DNA of 47,978 nt from Bacteroides sp. (GTDB lineage Bacteria; Bacteroidota; Bacteroidia; Bacteroidales; SM23-62): assembly GCA_011053095.1 (NCBI GenBank), contig DRHS01000212.1:1-47978 (forward strand). Reading direction: 5' to 3'. This document shows positions 31,810 to 41,270 of the stretch, in pieces. The notes under the pieces are model-generated. The model was not told the origin of the DNA. It was given only the letters and a program-made list of their open reading frames with translations, and made no database searches. A program made the position numbers and the translations under genes. The first letter of the stretch is position 1. Each line of letters starts with the position of its first letter.

Positions 31810-32768
31810 ACTGAAAAATTGTTTGTAAGCACTTTTATACTTTTTGGAATAATCCGGAATTCAATTGGCGTGTGCCCAAGGGTTTCTCCATCAGTCTCAA
31901 GCCTGATCGTGTCCTTCGATTCAATCCGGATGGATTTGCCCGTATAACTGTCAACTTTTGGATGCTTATCGATGGTACCGTTGTAAAGCCTTTTCATGCT
32001 GAGTATAATATTGGCTTTGCTTTGCTTCCGGATAACAGTCAGATCAAACAAACCGTCATCAGGGATGGCATTCGGGGCCGGTATCATACCCCCTCCATTG
32101 TACTTGCAAATCCCTACGCACATGCTGAAGATCTTGTTCTCCATATTAAGTCCGTCAACGTTGATAAGCGCCTCAACATGTCGGTAATTGACAAGGCTGG
32201 TGAAAATGTTGAAAAAATATAGAAAAACTCCGCCTTTGCCTTTTTCTTTCGCGCGGTTCGTCTTACGGGTCACCTCGGCATCGAATCCCATACCTGCGAT
32301 ATTGACAAAATATCTGTTCCCCGGTTCATCTTCATTGCAATACCTGACAATCCCTGCATCCTGGATAAAAGTCTGGTTCTGTGTAAGAATCTTTACTGCT
32401 TTCTCATAATCAGACGGAATACCAAACATCCTTCCCCAATCATTGCCTGTACCCACTGTGATCATGCCCAGGGAAATATCAGTTGTTTTGAATCGCTTTT
32501 GCCTGAAAATACCATTTACAACTTCATTCATGGTGCCATCACCACCTACCACAACAATTTTCTGATAACCATCCTTTTCAATTGATTCAATAACGATTTC
32601 GGTTGCATGACCGGCGCATTCTGTAAAAACGGAGGTAAAATCAAGATCCTGGCGCCTGAGGTGCCCGGATATCATTTCCCAGTCCAGAAGGCCTTTACGC
32701 CTGCCGGCATTAGGATTTACAACAACCAGCCATTGAGAGGAAGTGTCATTTTCCCTGGACTTATTCAT
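31794..32768 (-). CDS. YegS/DagK-type lipid (diacylglycerol) kinase
   Basis: About 324 residues. An N-terminal Rossmann-like domain has NPNAGRRKG and the catalytic loop VVGGDGTMNEVVNGI. The C-terminal beta-sandwich starts near VNIAGMGFDAEV. YNGGGMIPAPNAIPDDGLFDLTVI is typical of the DagK/YegS family, which phosphorylates diacylglycerol or related lipids with ATP. ATG at 32768 gives a normal start (MNKSRENDTSSQWLVVVNP). The frame continues to a GTG at 32819, but those extra residues are not conserved-looking. Confidence 0.9.
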   Translation of the reverse strand: MNKSRENDTSSQWLVVVNPNAGRRKGLLDWEMISGHLRRQDLDFTSVFTECAGHATEIVIESIEKDGYQKIVVVGGDGTMNEVVNGIFRQKRFKTTDISLGMITVGTGNDWGRMFGIPSDYEKAVKILTQNQTFIQDAGIVRYCNEDEPGNRYFVNIAGMGFDAEVTRKTNRAKEKGKGGVFLYFFNIFTSLVNYRHVEALINVDGLNMENKIFSMCVGICKYNGGGMIPAPNAIPDDGLFDLTVIRKQSKANIILSMKRLYNGTIDKHPKVDSYTGKSIRIESKDTIRLETDGETLGHTPIEFRIIPKSIKVLTNNFSVQNSP

Positions 32769-33035
32769 TATTTCAGAGTTATGTAATAGATTCAAATATC
32801 CAAAAAAAAAACGATGCACGGAAAGAAATGACTTTTACCCGGGATTATTGCTCCCTGAGTAAATTTGAAATAACTATAAAGATATTTTATATACGATAAA
32901 ACAAAATATGGTATAATGCTCATATATAGGCATTTAAACTGTGTTAATAAGGTGTTAACAACTGTATGGGAAAATGTTTACAATAAGATTCCATGAAAAA
33001 TATAGCGATGCTGAAGAAGTTATTACTTTTGGGAC

Positions 33036-33836
33036 ATGGGAAAAGTTATAGCTATTGCAAACCAAAAAGGAGGGGTTGGAAAGACAACAACTACTATCAA
33101 TCTGGCAGCCAGCCTGGCGGTGCTGGAACAAAAAGTTCTTATCGTGGATGCTGATCCGCAGGCGAATGCCACATCAGGGATTGGATTCGATACAAAGAAT
33201 ATCAAAACCAGCATATATGAATGCCTTGTGGATGAGGTTAATCCATCCAATATCATCCTGAATTCGGAGATCGATGGACTTGATATCCTTCCTTCAAGCA
33301 TAGACCTGGTGGGTGCGGAAATTGAATTGCTGAACCTGCCAAAACGCGAGAAAATGCTCAGGAAGGTGATATCACAGGTTAAAGACAGCTATGATTTCTT
33401 ATTGATCGATTGTTCACCTTCTCTCGGACTGATTACAGTGAATTCCTTAACAGCGGCTGATTCCGTGATGATACCGGTTCAGTGCGAGTATTTTGCTCTT
33501 GAGGGACTGGGAAAGCTGCTGAATACGATCAAGATCATACAGAACCGACTGAATCCTGATCTGGAAATCGAGGGGTTCCTGCTGACAATGTATGATTCCA
33601 GGCTTCGACTTTCGAATCAGGTCGTGGACGAGGTGAAAAAACACTTCCAGCAAATGGTATTTGAGACCATCATCCAGCGCAATATAAAGCTCGGGGAAGC
33701 TCCAAGTTTCGGCAAACCTGCCATCCTTTACGATGCCGACAGCAAAGGTGCTATCTCTCATCTGAACCTTGCCAGGGAGCTGATGCAAAAGAATGATAAG
33801 ACCCTCATTAAGAGTGTAGAGAAGATAATTGAATAA
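33036..33836 (+). CDS. parA: Chromosome partitioning ATPase ParA/Soj
   Basis: 266 residues. Deviant Walker A motif KGGVGKTTTTINLAASLA, Walker A' VLIVDADPQANATSG, and Walker B LLIDCSPSLG. It is the short ParA form without an N-terminal HTH, as for chromosomal Soj. It works with ParB to segregate origins. parB starts 9 bases later. The 216 AT-rich bases upstream hold no recognisable parS site. Confidence 0.95.
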   Translation: MGKVIAIANQKGGVGKTTTTINLAASLAVLEQKVLIVDADPQANATSGIGFDTKNIKTSIYECLVDEVNPSNIILNSEIDGLDILPSSIDLVGAEIELLNLPKREKMLRKVISQVKDSYDFLLIDCSPSLGLITVNSLTAADSVMIPVQCEYFALEGLGKLLNTIKIIQNRLNPDLEIEGFLLTMYDSRLRLSNQVVDEVKKHFQQMVFETIIQRNIKLGEAPSFGKPAILYDADSKGAISHLNLARELMQKNDKTLIKSVEKIIE

Positions 33837-33845
33837 ATCAGGAAT

Positions 33846-34724
33846 ATGGCTCAAAAAAATGCTTTAGGGAGAGGTTTGGGAGCGCTTATCGAAGATGCCG
33901 ATAAGGGGAATATAGCACCAGCCGCTGCAATTAATGAGATTGATATCGATAAGATCGAGGCGAATCCGTTTCAACCCAGGAAAACATTTGACGAAGAATC
34001 ACTAAGGGAGTTGTCCAGCTCAATTCGTGAGATAGGTATCATACAACCTGTCACAGTGCGAAAAATTAACGGAGATGCTTACCAGTTAATTACGGGCGAG
34101 CGCAGGTTTAAGGCGGCAATTATGGCGGGATTGGAATCCATTCCTGCATATGTTAGATTAGCGGAAGACCAGAACATGCTGGAGATGGCGCTGGTTGAGA
34201 ATATTCAGAGAGAAGACCTGGATTCTATTGAAGTAGCTATAAGTTACCAGAGACTCATTGAGGAAGTTAAGCTTACACAGGAAAACCTGAGTGAGAGGGT
34301 GGGAAAGAAGCGATCTACAATCGCCAACTACCTGCGTCTGCTTAAGCTTCCTGCTGAATTACAGCTGGGTATCCGCGATCGTCTGATCAGTATGGGACAT
34401 GCCCGTGCTCTTGTTAATGTACCTGATCCCAATGTACAACTGGAGATCTTTCAGAAAATCATCAAGGATGATCTATCCGTCCGACGGGTTGAAGATCTGG
34501 TACGGAGGACAAATAATGCCAGGGGTCCCAGGGAGACAAATGAAAAAAACAGCATTCCGACTTCCGAATACAATGAATTAAAGGAACAACTGTCCAGTTT
34601 TTTCAATACGGAGGTAGATTTTCGCAGGAACAATAAAGGATCCGGCCGTATCGTTATACCTTTTGCATCAGACCAGGATCTGGAGAAGATCCTCACCATA
34701 CTTGATCGTAAAAGCGAAAAATAA
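33846..34724 (+). CDS. parB: Chromosome partitioning protein ParB/Spo0J
   Basis: 292 residues. N-terminal CTPase/ParB domain with NPFQPRKTFDEESLRELSSSI and the box II motif ITGERRFKAA. A central HTH (LTQENLSERVGKKRSTIANYLRLLKLP) binds parS. The C-terminal dimer domain is at about 235-292. The MAQKNALGRGLGALIED opening is typical of Bacteroidetes ParB. It forms the second gene of the parAB operon. Confidence 0.95.
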   Translation: MAQKNALGRGLGALIEDADKGNIAPAAAINEIDIDKIEANPFQPRKTFDEESLRELSSSIREIGIIQPVTVRKINGDAYQLITGERRFKAAIMAGLESIPAYVRLAEDQNMLEMALVENIQREDLDSIEVAISYQRLIEEVKLTQENLSERVGKKRSTIANYLRLLKLPAELQLGIRDRLISMGHARALVNVPDPNVQLEIFQKIIKDDLSVRRVEDLVRRTNNARGPRETNEKNSIPTSEYNELKEQLSSFFNTEVDFRRNNKGSGRIVIPFASDQDLEKILTILDRKSEK

Positions 34725-34774
34725 TACTCAACCGCCTGCTCACAAAAGGAAAAATAAGAATCCACACCGCCATC

Positions 34775-35347
34775 TTGCTTTTCATTATGGCATTCTTCTG
34801 CCTGCATGTGCAGGCACAGGATGAACCTTCATTCGAGATAGTTGATGCTGATACAGTCAGCGTAGATACATTTTTTACAGATCATTCGCCGCGAAAGGCA
34901 GCCATGTTATCTGCTGTATTTCCAGGGATGGGACAGGTTTATAATAGAAAATACTGGAAGCTGCCGATTGTTTATGGGGGACTGGGGGCTTTAGGATATT
35001 CCGCTGTCTGGAATTCCAGACAATACGATTATTTTTTTGATATATATAAATACATGACCGAAAATGGAGTGGACGAATATGAGGGCAGAACACTAAAGGA
35101 GGTGGAGTGGTACAAGGACTCACATCTGAGATATAAGAACCTGTTCATAATACTTACGGCAGGATTTTATGCCATCCAGATCGTCGATGCAAGTGTAGAT
35201 GCCCACCTGATCGATTATGATATCAGCGAAGACATCAGCCTGACGGTTGATCCGGTGATGTTTGATCAGACTGTTTTTTTGACAACTGCACCTCTTGCCG
35301 GAAGAAACTCTGGTACTTTCGGGCTGCGTTGTTGCCTAAGTTTTTAG
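34775..35347 (+). CDS. DUF5683 membrane-associated protein
   Basis: About 190 residues in the conserved place after parB in this phylum. DUF5683 features are HSPRKAAMLSAVFPGMGQVYNRKYWKLPIVYGGLGA and a second helix LFIILTAGFYAIQIVDASVDAHLIDYD. TTG at 34775 begins the hydrophobic leader, but the charged N-region that a signal peptide needs (LLTKGKIRIH) lies upstream in the same frame. A CTG at 34736, 12 bases after the parB stop, may be the real start. No ATG is available. Function unknown. Confidence 0.8.
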   Translation: MLFIMAFFCLHVQAQDEPSFEIVDADTVSVDTFFTDHSPRKAAMLSAVFPGMGQVYNRKYWKLPIVYGGLGALGYSAVWNSRQYDYFFDIYKYMTENGVDEYEGRTLKEVEWYKDSHLRYKNLFIILTAGFYAIQIVDASVDAHLIDYDISEDISLTVDPVMFDQTVFLTTAPLAGRNSGTFGLRCCLSF

Positions 35348-35382
35348 AAATCCCTTATTTTGTCCTTTATTATTCTCTTACT

Positions 35383-36981
35383 ATGCCAAGCAGATCGATA
35401 TTTACCCTGTTGCTGATATTACTTTTACAGCCTGATCAGATTAATTATGCTGCTTCAGATACTGTTACGGTCCGGCTTGATAATCTTACATTATCAGATA
35501 GCCTGGAAATAGAGCAGCTCTACAATTCTTTCGAAAATAATCTTGACAGCCTGGTGAACCTGTGGTATATAGAAAACAGTTTGGCAGAGGAACCGGACTC
35601 AGCCTGCCTTGCAGAATCGGATTCAATCAATACCCAATACCCTGATTCAGTTTATATTGAAAGACTGTCCAGGCTGCCGTCCATGGTAAGTCTGACGTAT
35701 AATAAGCATGTAAGAAGCTATATTCATGTTTACACGGGGAAACGAAGAGAGCTGGTGGAGATTTTGCTTGGTCTGTCAGATTACTATTTTCCTGCCTTTG
35801 AAGAAATATTTGATTATTACGGTATTCCACTCGAGCTAAAGTATTGTTCCATTATTGAATCTGCCCTGAATCCCAGGGCGGTTTCAAAAGCCGGAGCAAC
35901 CGGTATATGGCAGTTTATGTATGGGACAGCGAGGATGTACGGACTTACCATAAACAGTATGGTTGATGAACGCAGGGACCCGTTTAAAGCAACACATGCG
36001 GCCGCGCGGTTCATGAAGGATTTATATGGGATTTACGGCGACTGGTTATTGGTTATCGCTGCATATAACTGCGGACCCGGTAATGTTAACCGTGCAATTC
36101 GAAGGTCTGGAGGGAAAAGAGATTTTTGGGATATCTATTATTACCTGCCCAGAGAAACAAGAGGACATGTTCCGGCTTTTGTTGCAGCCACCTATACCAT
36201 GAATTATTACAAGGAACATGGTTTGTGTGCCCGGCCGCTTGAACTCCCCCTGCCTGTCGATACAATTATGATACAGGATAACCTCCATCTCGACCAGGTT
36301 TCACATGTCCTGGGCATCTCAAAAAAAATGCTCCGGGATATAAACCCGCAGTACAAATGGGATATTATCCCGGGCAAGGAAAGACCGTACGCCTTACAGA
36401 TACCGGTGGAATATTCAATGCAATTCATAGAACTTGAAGATTCCATTTTTGCATTCAGGGATTCGGTCTACTTCAACCCGAAGAAACTCACAAAATCCCC
36501 TTCCTATTATACGTCAAACTACCAACCTCAGGCTCCCTCTGCCAATATGGCAAAACTGACGTATACTATAAAGTCGGGCGATAATCTGGGTTATATCTCG
36601 GAATGGTACAATGTCAGGCTCTCGGATCTTAAATACTGGAATAATATTTACGGATCAACCATCCGGACCGGCAAAAAACTGATCGTATTTGTTCCAAAAA
36701 GTAAACTGGATAATTATAAGAAGGTTGATTCTATGAGCTTTGCCGAGAAACAACGGAGCATCGGCAAGGAAGTGGCAGAAGCTGCTTCTCAGCCTGCAGC
36801 TGACCTTCCCGGAAGGGATGGAGACTATATTTTATATACCATTAAATCTGGAGATTCACTCTGGGAGATTGCAAAGAAATATCAAGGAGTAACAGATAGT
36901 GATCTGATTAAGATTAATGGTCTGGATAACGGGAATGATATTAAACCGGGCATGGTAATCAGGATCAGGCCCAAAGGATAA
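35383..36981 (+). CDS. MltD-like lytic transglycosylase with two LysM domains
   Basis: About 532 residues. ATG at 35383 opens a signal peptide (MPSRSIFTLLLILLL). The SLT domain has the catalytic Glu in KYCSIIESALNPRA, followed by GATGIWQFM and AAYNCGPGNVNRAI, as in the MltD/Slt family that cuts the glycan strand of peptidoglycan to anhydro-MurNAc. Two C-terminal LysM repeats start with YTIKSGDNLGYISEWYNV and YTIKSGDSLWEIAKKYQG. It ends 5 bases before the first SGNH gene, so it probably shares a transcript with the O-acylation genes. Confidence 0.93.
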   Translation: MPSRSIFTLLLILLLQPDQINYAASDTVTVRLDNLTLSDSLEIEQLYNSFENNLDSLVNLWYIENSLAEEPDSACLAESDSINTQYPDSVYIERLSRLPSMVSLTYNKHVRSYIHVYTGKRRELVEILLGLSDYYFPAFEEIFDYYGIPLELKYCSIIESALNPRAVSKAGATGIWQFMYGTARMYGLTINSMVDERRDPFKATHAAARFMKDLYGIYGDWLLVIAAYNCGPGNVNRAIRRSGGKRDFWDIYYYLPRETRGHVPAFVAATYTMNYYKEHGLCARPLELPLPVDTIMIQDNLHLDQVSHVLGISKKMLRDINPQYKWDIIPGKERPYALQIPVEYSMQFIELEDSIFAFRDSVYFNPKKLTKSPSYYTSNYQPQAPSANMAKLTYTIKSGDNLGYISEWYNVRLSDLKYWNNIYGSTIRTGKKLIVFVPKSKLDNYKKVDSMSFAEKQRSIGKEVAEAASQPAADLPGRDGDYILYTIKSGDSLWEIAKKYQGVTDSDLIKINGLDNGNDIKPGMVIRIRPKG

Positions 36982-36986
36982 TCATT

Positions 36987-38459
36987 GTGCAACCACCAAG
37001 AATTCTGGTATTTGTTTTTTCTGTGCTGGCCATTCTTTTCCTGGTTTCAATCTTCTTCCCCAGGGAAGGGATCAGGATCAATGACCGCATCACTCTTCAA
37101 TTTATAACCCTGGAGGAGATCCTGGGTTCCGACAGCATTCAGTATGCAGACATATCTGCAATCCTTAGCAGCAGCCAGGCAATAAATGATTCGACATATC
37201 TTGCCATGCTTGAAGACCCGGTTGATGAGACTCTGTTACAGGATACGGTACGTGTAAACGAGGACAGTCTGAAAGTTCTGGTATACCCAATCGAGTACCC
37301 GGGAGGGGACAGTACATTGTTGTATCCGTTCTTTCGCAAATTGCGCTGGTTGAAATCTTCGGGTGATAAACTCAGGATTATGCATTACGGTGATTCCCAG
37401 ATTGAAGGGGACCGGATGACCTCTTTTATACGGTATAAACTCCAGGATCAGTTCGGAGGATCCGGAATCGGCATGCAACCTCCCGTTTCCCTGTACGGGT
37501 ACCAGATATCACTTCGTCATACCGCTTCCGATAACTGGCGGCGCTATACAGCTTTCGGAAAGGTAGACAGTACCCTTCAACATAACGTCTACGGTGCACT
37601 TGGTAGTTTTGCAAGATTTTCGGACTACCCCGATAGCCTTGAAACCGATACTACAGTGTCAGAGGCATGGATCTCCCTGAAGCAATCTAAAAGATCATTC
37701 TACAGATCACGGATCTTTAAGAATTGCATACTCTATTACGGAAATGCAAGCAGCCCGGTATTCTTTGAGGTGTATACGGATGGTCAACTCTTTGATGCGG
37801 ATTATCTTGAATCCTCAGAGGGATTGCAAACCAAGTCCTGGAGCTTCGAAGAATCCCCCGAAGAACTTACAATTAAATTCAAATCCGTATGCAGTCCTGA
37901 TTTTTATGGGATAGCTCTTGATCCTGAAAGTGGATTAAGTGTGGATAATATACCAATGCGGGGTAGCGCGGGACTATTATTCAGCAGGATTGATCCCGAT
38001 ATGCTGAGGCAAATGTATGACAGTCTAAATGTAAAACTCCTGCTTCTGCAATTCGGAGGTAACGTAGTTCCTTATATTACAGATAATTATACCTATTATG
38101 AACGATGGTTCTACAGGGAACTTGTTACCTTGAAATCCCTGGTACCTGACCTGTCAATTATCGTTATCGGTGTAGCGGACATGTCGATGAAGGAGAAAGA
38201 TAAATTTGTTTCCTATCCAAATCTGGAAAATGTGAGGGATGCTTTAAGGAGTGCTTCATTCCGGGCTGACTGTGCATTCTGGGACATGTACAGTGCGATG
38301 GGAGGCTATAATTCAATGCCCAGTTGGGTCTTTGCACAACCTCCCCTGGCTACCTCTGATTTTGTCCATTTTAACGAAAAAGGAGCGAGGGTACTTGCCG
38401 AGATGTTTTACAATGCTTTAATACACGATTACAACGCATATGTCAGCTCCGGGCAATAG
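36987..38459 (+). CDS. Membrane-anchored SGNH/GDSL-family esterase or acetyltransferase
   Basis: 490 residues from GTG, 5 bases after the transglycosylase stop. One N-terminal transmembrane helix (LVFVFSVLAILFLVSIFF). Block I is MHYGDSQIEGDR with Ser137. Block III is LLLLQFGGNVV with Asn. Block V is SDFVHFNEKGARVLAEMF, giving the catalytic Asp-x-x-His near 458-461. All catalytic positions of an SGNH hydrolase are kept. In MBOAT operons such proteins move acyl groups onto, or remove them from, an outer glycan (compare PatB or AlgX/AlgJ). Confidence 0.82.
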   Translation: MQPPRILVFVFSVLAILFLVSIFFPREGIRINDRITLQFITLEEILGSDSIQYADISAILSSSQAINDSTYLAMLEDPVDETLLQDTVRVNEDSLKVLVYPIEYPGGDSTLLYPFFRKLRWLKSSGDKLRIMHYGDSQIEGDRMTSFIRYKLQDQFGGSGIGMQPPVSLYGYQISLRHTASDNWRRYTAFGKVDSTLQHNVYGALGSFARFSDYPDSLETDTTVSEAWISLKQSKRSFYRSRIFKNCILYYGNASSPVFFEVYTDGQLFDADYLESSEGLQTKSWSFEESPEELTIKFKSVCSPDFYGIALDPESGLSVDNIPMRGSAGLLFSRIDPDMLRQMYDSLNVKLLLLQFGGNVVPYITDNYTYYERWFYRELVTLKSLVPDLSIIVIGVADMSMKEKDKFVSYPNLENVRDALRSASFRADCAFWDMYSAMGGYNSMPSWVFAQPPLATSDFVHFNEKGARVLAEMFYNALIHDYNAYVSSGQ

Positions 38460-39708
38460 ATATATTTTACTTTTTATCCCCATACTGATCTGCAATATTT
38501 CCGTTCATTCCCAATCTCAGGAATACCCCTACGAAATTCCCGATTATGATTTTATTTATTACGATTCCAACTATATTTCACTCCCTGGCGACAGTATTTT
38601 ATGGCATGCTTTTCTTGATGATTTTTACAAAATTGTAAAAATCGGGGATGGACAGTTGTCTGTTGTGCATATTGGCGGATCGCATTTACAGGCAGATATT
38701 TACTCCGACCGTGTGAGGCAGAGACTTCAAACTTTTCAGCCCGGAAGTAATGCCGGCAGGGGATTGATTTTTCCATATTCAGTCGCAAAAACCAACAATC
38801 CCTCTAATTATAATGTATCCTACCGGGGCAGGTGGACATCCTGCAAGAATACACAGAGAGACAGGAATTGTCTACTGGGACTTACAGGGTTCTCAGTCAG
38901 CACCCGGGATACTACAGCAACTATTAGTATAAGTTTTCCCGAGAATAACCCCATAAAATATGATTTCAACCGGGTGAGAATGTTTTTCCTTGATGACAGT
39001 CTTTCCTATAATTGCAGTATTGAAACCCCGGCGGGTGTGCAGGACACCATCATGGACCAGCCGGGAAGCATTACCTGGATGCTGGATGAGTATACTGACC
39101 GGCTCCAGATTACCTTGCGTAAAACATCAAAAGCGCAGCAGAGATTTACATTATTAGGAATAAGCCTTGAAACCGATGATCCGGGACTGGTTTATCATTC
39201 AATCGGGGTCAACGGTGCAAAACTTCCTTCTTTCCTGCGCTGTTCACTAATGCCGGAACAATTAAGGGCAATTAGTCCCAATCTGGTAATCCTTTCCCTT
39301 GGAACCAATGATGCATATACAAGGTATTTTGATTCCCATGCCTACCGTCAGAACTATGACAGCCTGATTCGCAGCATACGTTCAGCCCTGCCGGATGCCG
39401 GAATTCTTCTTACAGTTCCCAATGATAGTTATCTTTACAGGAGGTACACCAATAAGAATACCGCCAGAGTCAGGGACATAATTATGGATCTTGCAGAGGA
39501 GCATAATTGTGGAGTGTGGGATTTTTATACGATTATGGGGGGACTGAATTCCATCATCGTCTGGCAGCGGTTCGGGCTGGCAAAGAGAGACAGAATCCAT
39601 TTTACCAGGAAGGGATACCTTTTAAAAGGTGACCTGTTCTTCAATGCTTTTTTAAAATCGTATGATGATTATATAGATCAGACAATTCACATCCCGCCCC
39701 TCAAATGA
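38440..39708 (+). CDS. Second SGNH-family protein with GGSH in block I
   Basis: 422 residues, overlapping the previous gene by 20 bases. Signal peptide (LLFIPILICNISVHS). Block I reads VVHIGGSHLQADIYSDRV: Ser81 is kept, but the usual Asp of GDS is Gly. Block III is canonical, VILSLGTNDAYTRYF. Block V is KRDRIHFTRKGYLLKGDLFF with the catalytic DxxH. It resembles SGNH proteins paired with MBOAT enzymes in Bacteroidetes. The 3' end overlaps the MBOAT start by 4 bases. Confidence 0.8.
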   Translation: MSAPGNRYILLFIPILICNISVHSQSQEYPYEIPDYDFIYYDSNYISLPGDSILWHAFLDDFYKIVKIGDGQLSVVHIGGSHLQADIYSDRVRQRLQTFQPGSNAGRGLIFPYSVAKTNNPSNYNVSYRGRWTSCKNTQRDRNCLLGLTGFSVSTRDTTATISISFPENNPIKYDFNRVRMFFLDDSLSYNCSIETPAGVQDTIMDQPGSITWMLDEYTDRLQITLRKTSKAQQRFTLLGISLETDDPGLVYHSIGVNGAKLPSFLRCSLMPEQLRAISPNLVILSLGTNDAYTRYFDSHAYRQNYDSLIRSIRSALPDAGILLTVPNDSYLYRRYTNKNTARVRDIIMDLAEEHNCGVWDFYTIMGGLNSIIVWQRFGLAKRDRIHFTRKGYLLKGDLFFNAFLKSYDDYIDQTIHIPPLK

Positions 39709-41219
39709 ATCTCCTGCCAGACATATTCCTTTATAACCAGGATGCCCCATTGCTATTCACCAGGATGTACTTCTGGGGATTCCTGCTTATCAACATGGCA
39801 GTATATTCGATGATTTACAAGCAGAAAGGACTTCGGAACTCCTATCTTCTCCTGATCAGCCTTTTTTTCTATTATAAAACAAGCGGGTTATTCTTCCTGC
39901 TTCTGATTTTTTCGACCTTTTCCAATTATTATATAGGACAGGCTGTATTTTATTTCAAAAACAAGACCTGGAAAAAGGCAATGCTGGCCCTTGGTGTAAC
40001 AATTAATCTGGCTGTCCTTTCCTACTTCAAATACGCCTACTTCTTTACAGACACCTTTAATCAGGTTCTCAATACAAGACTTGAGGTTGTAAATTACATG
40101 GCCTTATGGTCGAACCAGGTCAGTGGTTCGCATTTTGACGCTTCGGTGATCTTTCTACCAGTAGGGATCTCATTTTTCACCTTCCAGACAATTAGCTATG
40201 TCGTGGATGTTTATCGGGGAAAGTGTCAACCGGTAAGAAATATAATTGATTTTGGATTTTATGTCTCCTTCTTTCCACAACTGGTTGCCGGTCCCATAGT
40301 CAGGGCCTCGGAATTTGTGCCCCAGCTTTATGCCAAATATTCCCTGTCAAGGGAAGAGTTCGGATTTGCTATATGGATGATAATGAAAGGCCTGTTCAAG
40401 AAAATGGTTCTCGGCGATTATCTCGCCGTAAATTTCATTGATCGTGTATTCGAGACTCCGACATTGTATACAGGATTTGAAAATCTGATGTCATTGTACG
40501 GATACTCCCTTCAGGTCTATTGCGATTTCGCAGGCTATACCGATATTGCGATCGGGGTGGCGCTGCTGTTTGGATTCAGGCTTCCTAAAAACTTCAATTC
40601 CCCATACAAAGCAGTGAACCTGGGAGATTTCTGGAGGCGCTGGCATATATCGCTTTCTTCCTGGCTCAAGGATTATCTGTATATCCCTCTCGGTGGAAAC
40701 CGTTATGGAAAACTCCGGACAAATATCAATCTGATGCTGACTATGCTTCTGGGTGGACTCTGGCACGGAGCAGACATGAAATTTATAGTCTGGGGCGGAC
40801 TGAATGGTATTGGACTGATCATCTATAAATTCTGGAGAAAAATCAGTCCCTGGGAACACCGAAAAAACATTTTCGTTCACATCTGGAAGATCTTCCTGAC
40901 ATTCAACTTTATAACCTTTACCCGCATCTGGTTCCGGGCCGATGATATGGACCGGGTAAATGCCATGCTTTACCAACTAACACATAATATGGATCTGAGG
41001 GTCGTTCCCCAGGTGATGGGATCCTATAAACTTGTGTTCAGCGTATTGCTGTTCGGATACATCCTGCACTGGTGGCCTTCAAAATGGAAAGACAGTTATA
41101 TGAACTGGTTCATCCGTATTCCTCACTGGACTAAAATAATTCTGATCGCGGTGCTTGTTTTTTTGATCTATCAGACCCAGACCTCCGAGCTGCAGCCATT
41201 TATCTACTTCCAGTTTTAA
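39705..41219 (+). CDS. MBOAT-family O-acyltransferase (AlgI/PatA-like)
   Basis: 504 residues with about eleven transmembrane helices. The two conserved histidines are His314 in NLGDFWRRWHISLSSWLKD and His354 in MLLGGLWHGADMKF. FPQLVAGPIVRASEF and YCDFAGYTDIAIG are further AlgI/PatA signatures. It moves acetyl groups across the inner membrane for transfer to an exported glycan. The ATGA overlap with the SGNH gene makes the operon tight. The transglycosylase upstream suggests peptidoglycan as the target, but an exopolysaccharide cannot be excluded. Confidence 0.93.
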   Translation: MNLLPDIFLYNQDAPLLFTRMYFWGFLLINMAVYSMIYKQKGLRNSYLLLISLFFYYKTSGLFFLLLIFSTFSNYYIGQAVFYFKNKTWKKAMLALGVTINLAVLSYFKYAYFFTDTFNQVLNTRLEVVNYMALWSNQVSGSHFDASVIFLPVGISFFTFQTISYVVDVYRGKCQPVRNIIDFGFYVSFFPQLVAGPIVRASEFVPQLYAKYSLSREEFGFAIWMIMKGLFKKMVLGDYLAVNFIDRVFETPTLYTGFENLMSLYGYSLQVYCDFAGYTDIAIGVALLFGFRLPKNFNSPYKAVNLGDFWRRWHISLSSWLKDYLYIPLGGNRYGKLRTNINLMLTMLLGGLWHGADMKFIVWGGLNGIGLIIYKFWRKISPWEHRKNIFVHIWKIFLTFNFITFTRIWFRADDMDRVNAMLYQLTHNMDLRVVPQVMGSYKLVFSVLLFGYILHWWPSKWKDSYMNWFIRIPHWTKIILIAVLVFLIYQTQTSELQPFIYFQF

Positions 41220-41247
41220 TATACGTTTGATTTATTCTGTAGCTTAT

Positions 41248-41265
41248 TCATGAAATTGTTCATGA
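41248..41265. terminator. Possible bidirectional hairpin between convergent genes
   Basis: TCATGAA (41248-41254) and TTCATGA (41259-41265) form a 7-bp stem with a 4-nt loop between the MBOAT gene and the convergent methyltransferase gene. The stem is AT-rich and no T run follows, so it is weak. Confidence 0.25.
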
Positions 41266-41270
41266 TCATT

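Noticed and set aside
33024..33031. TACTTTTG as the parA promoter
   Set aside because: Exact -7 match but only 5 bases before the ATG, which would make a leaderless message, and no -33 element is present.
32820..33035. Replication origin or parS site upstream of parA
   Set aside because: The region is AT-rich with a GTGTTAA pair, but I found no DnaA-box cluster (TTATCCACA-like) and no GTTTCACGTGAAAC-type parS.
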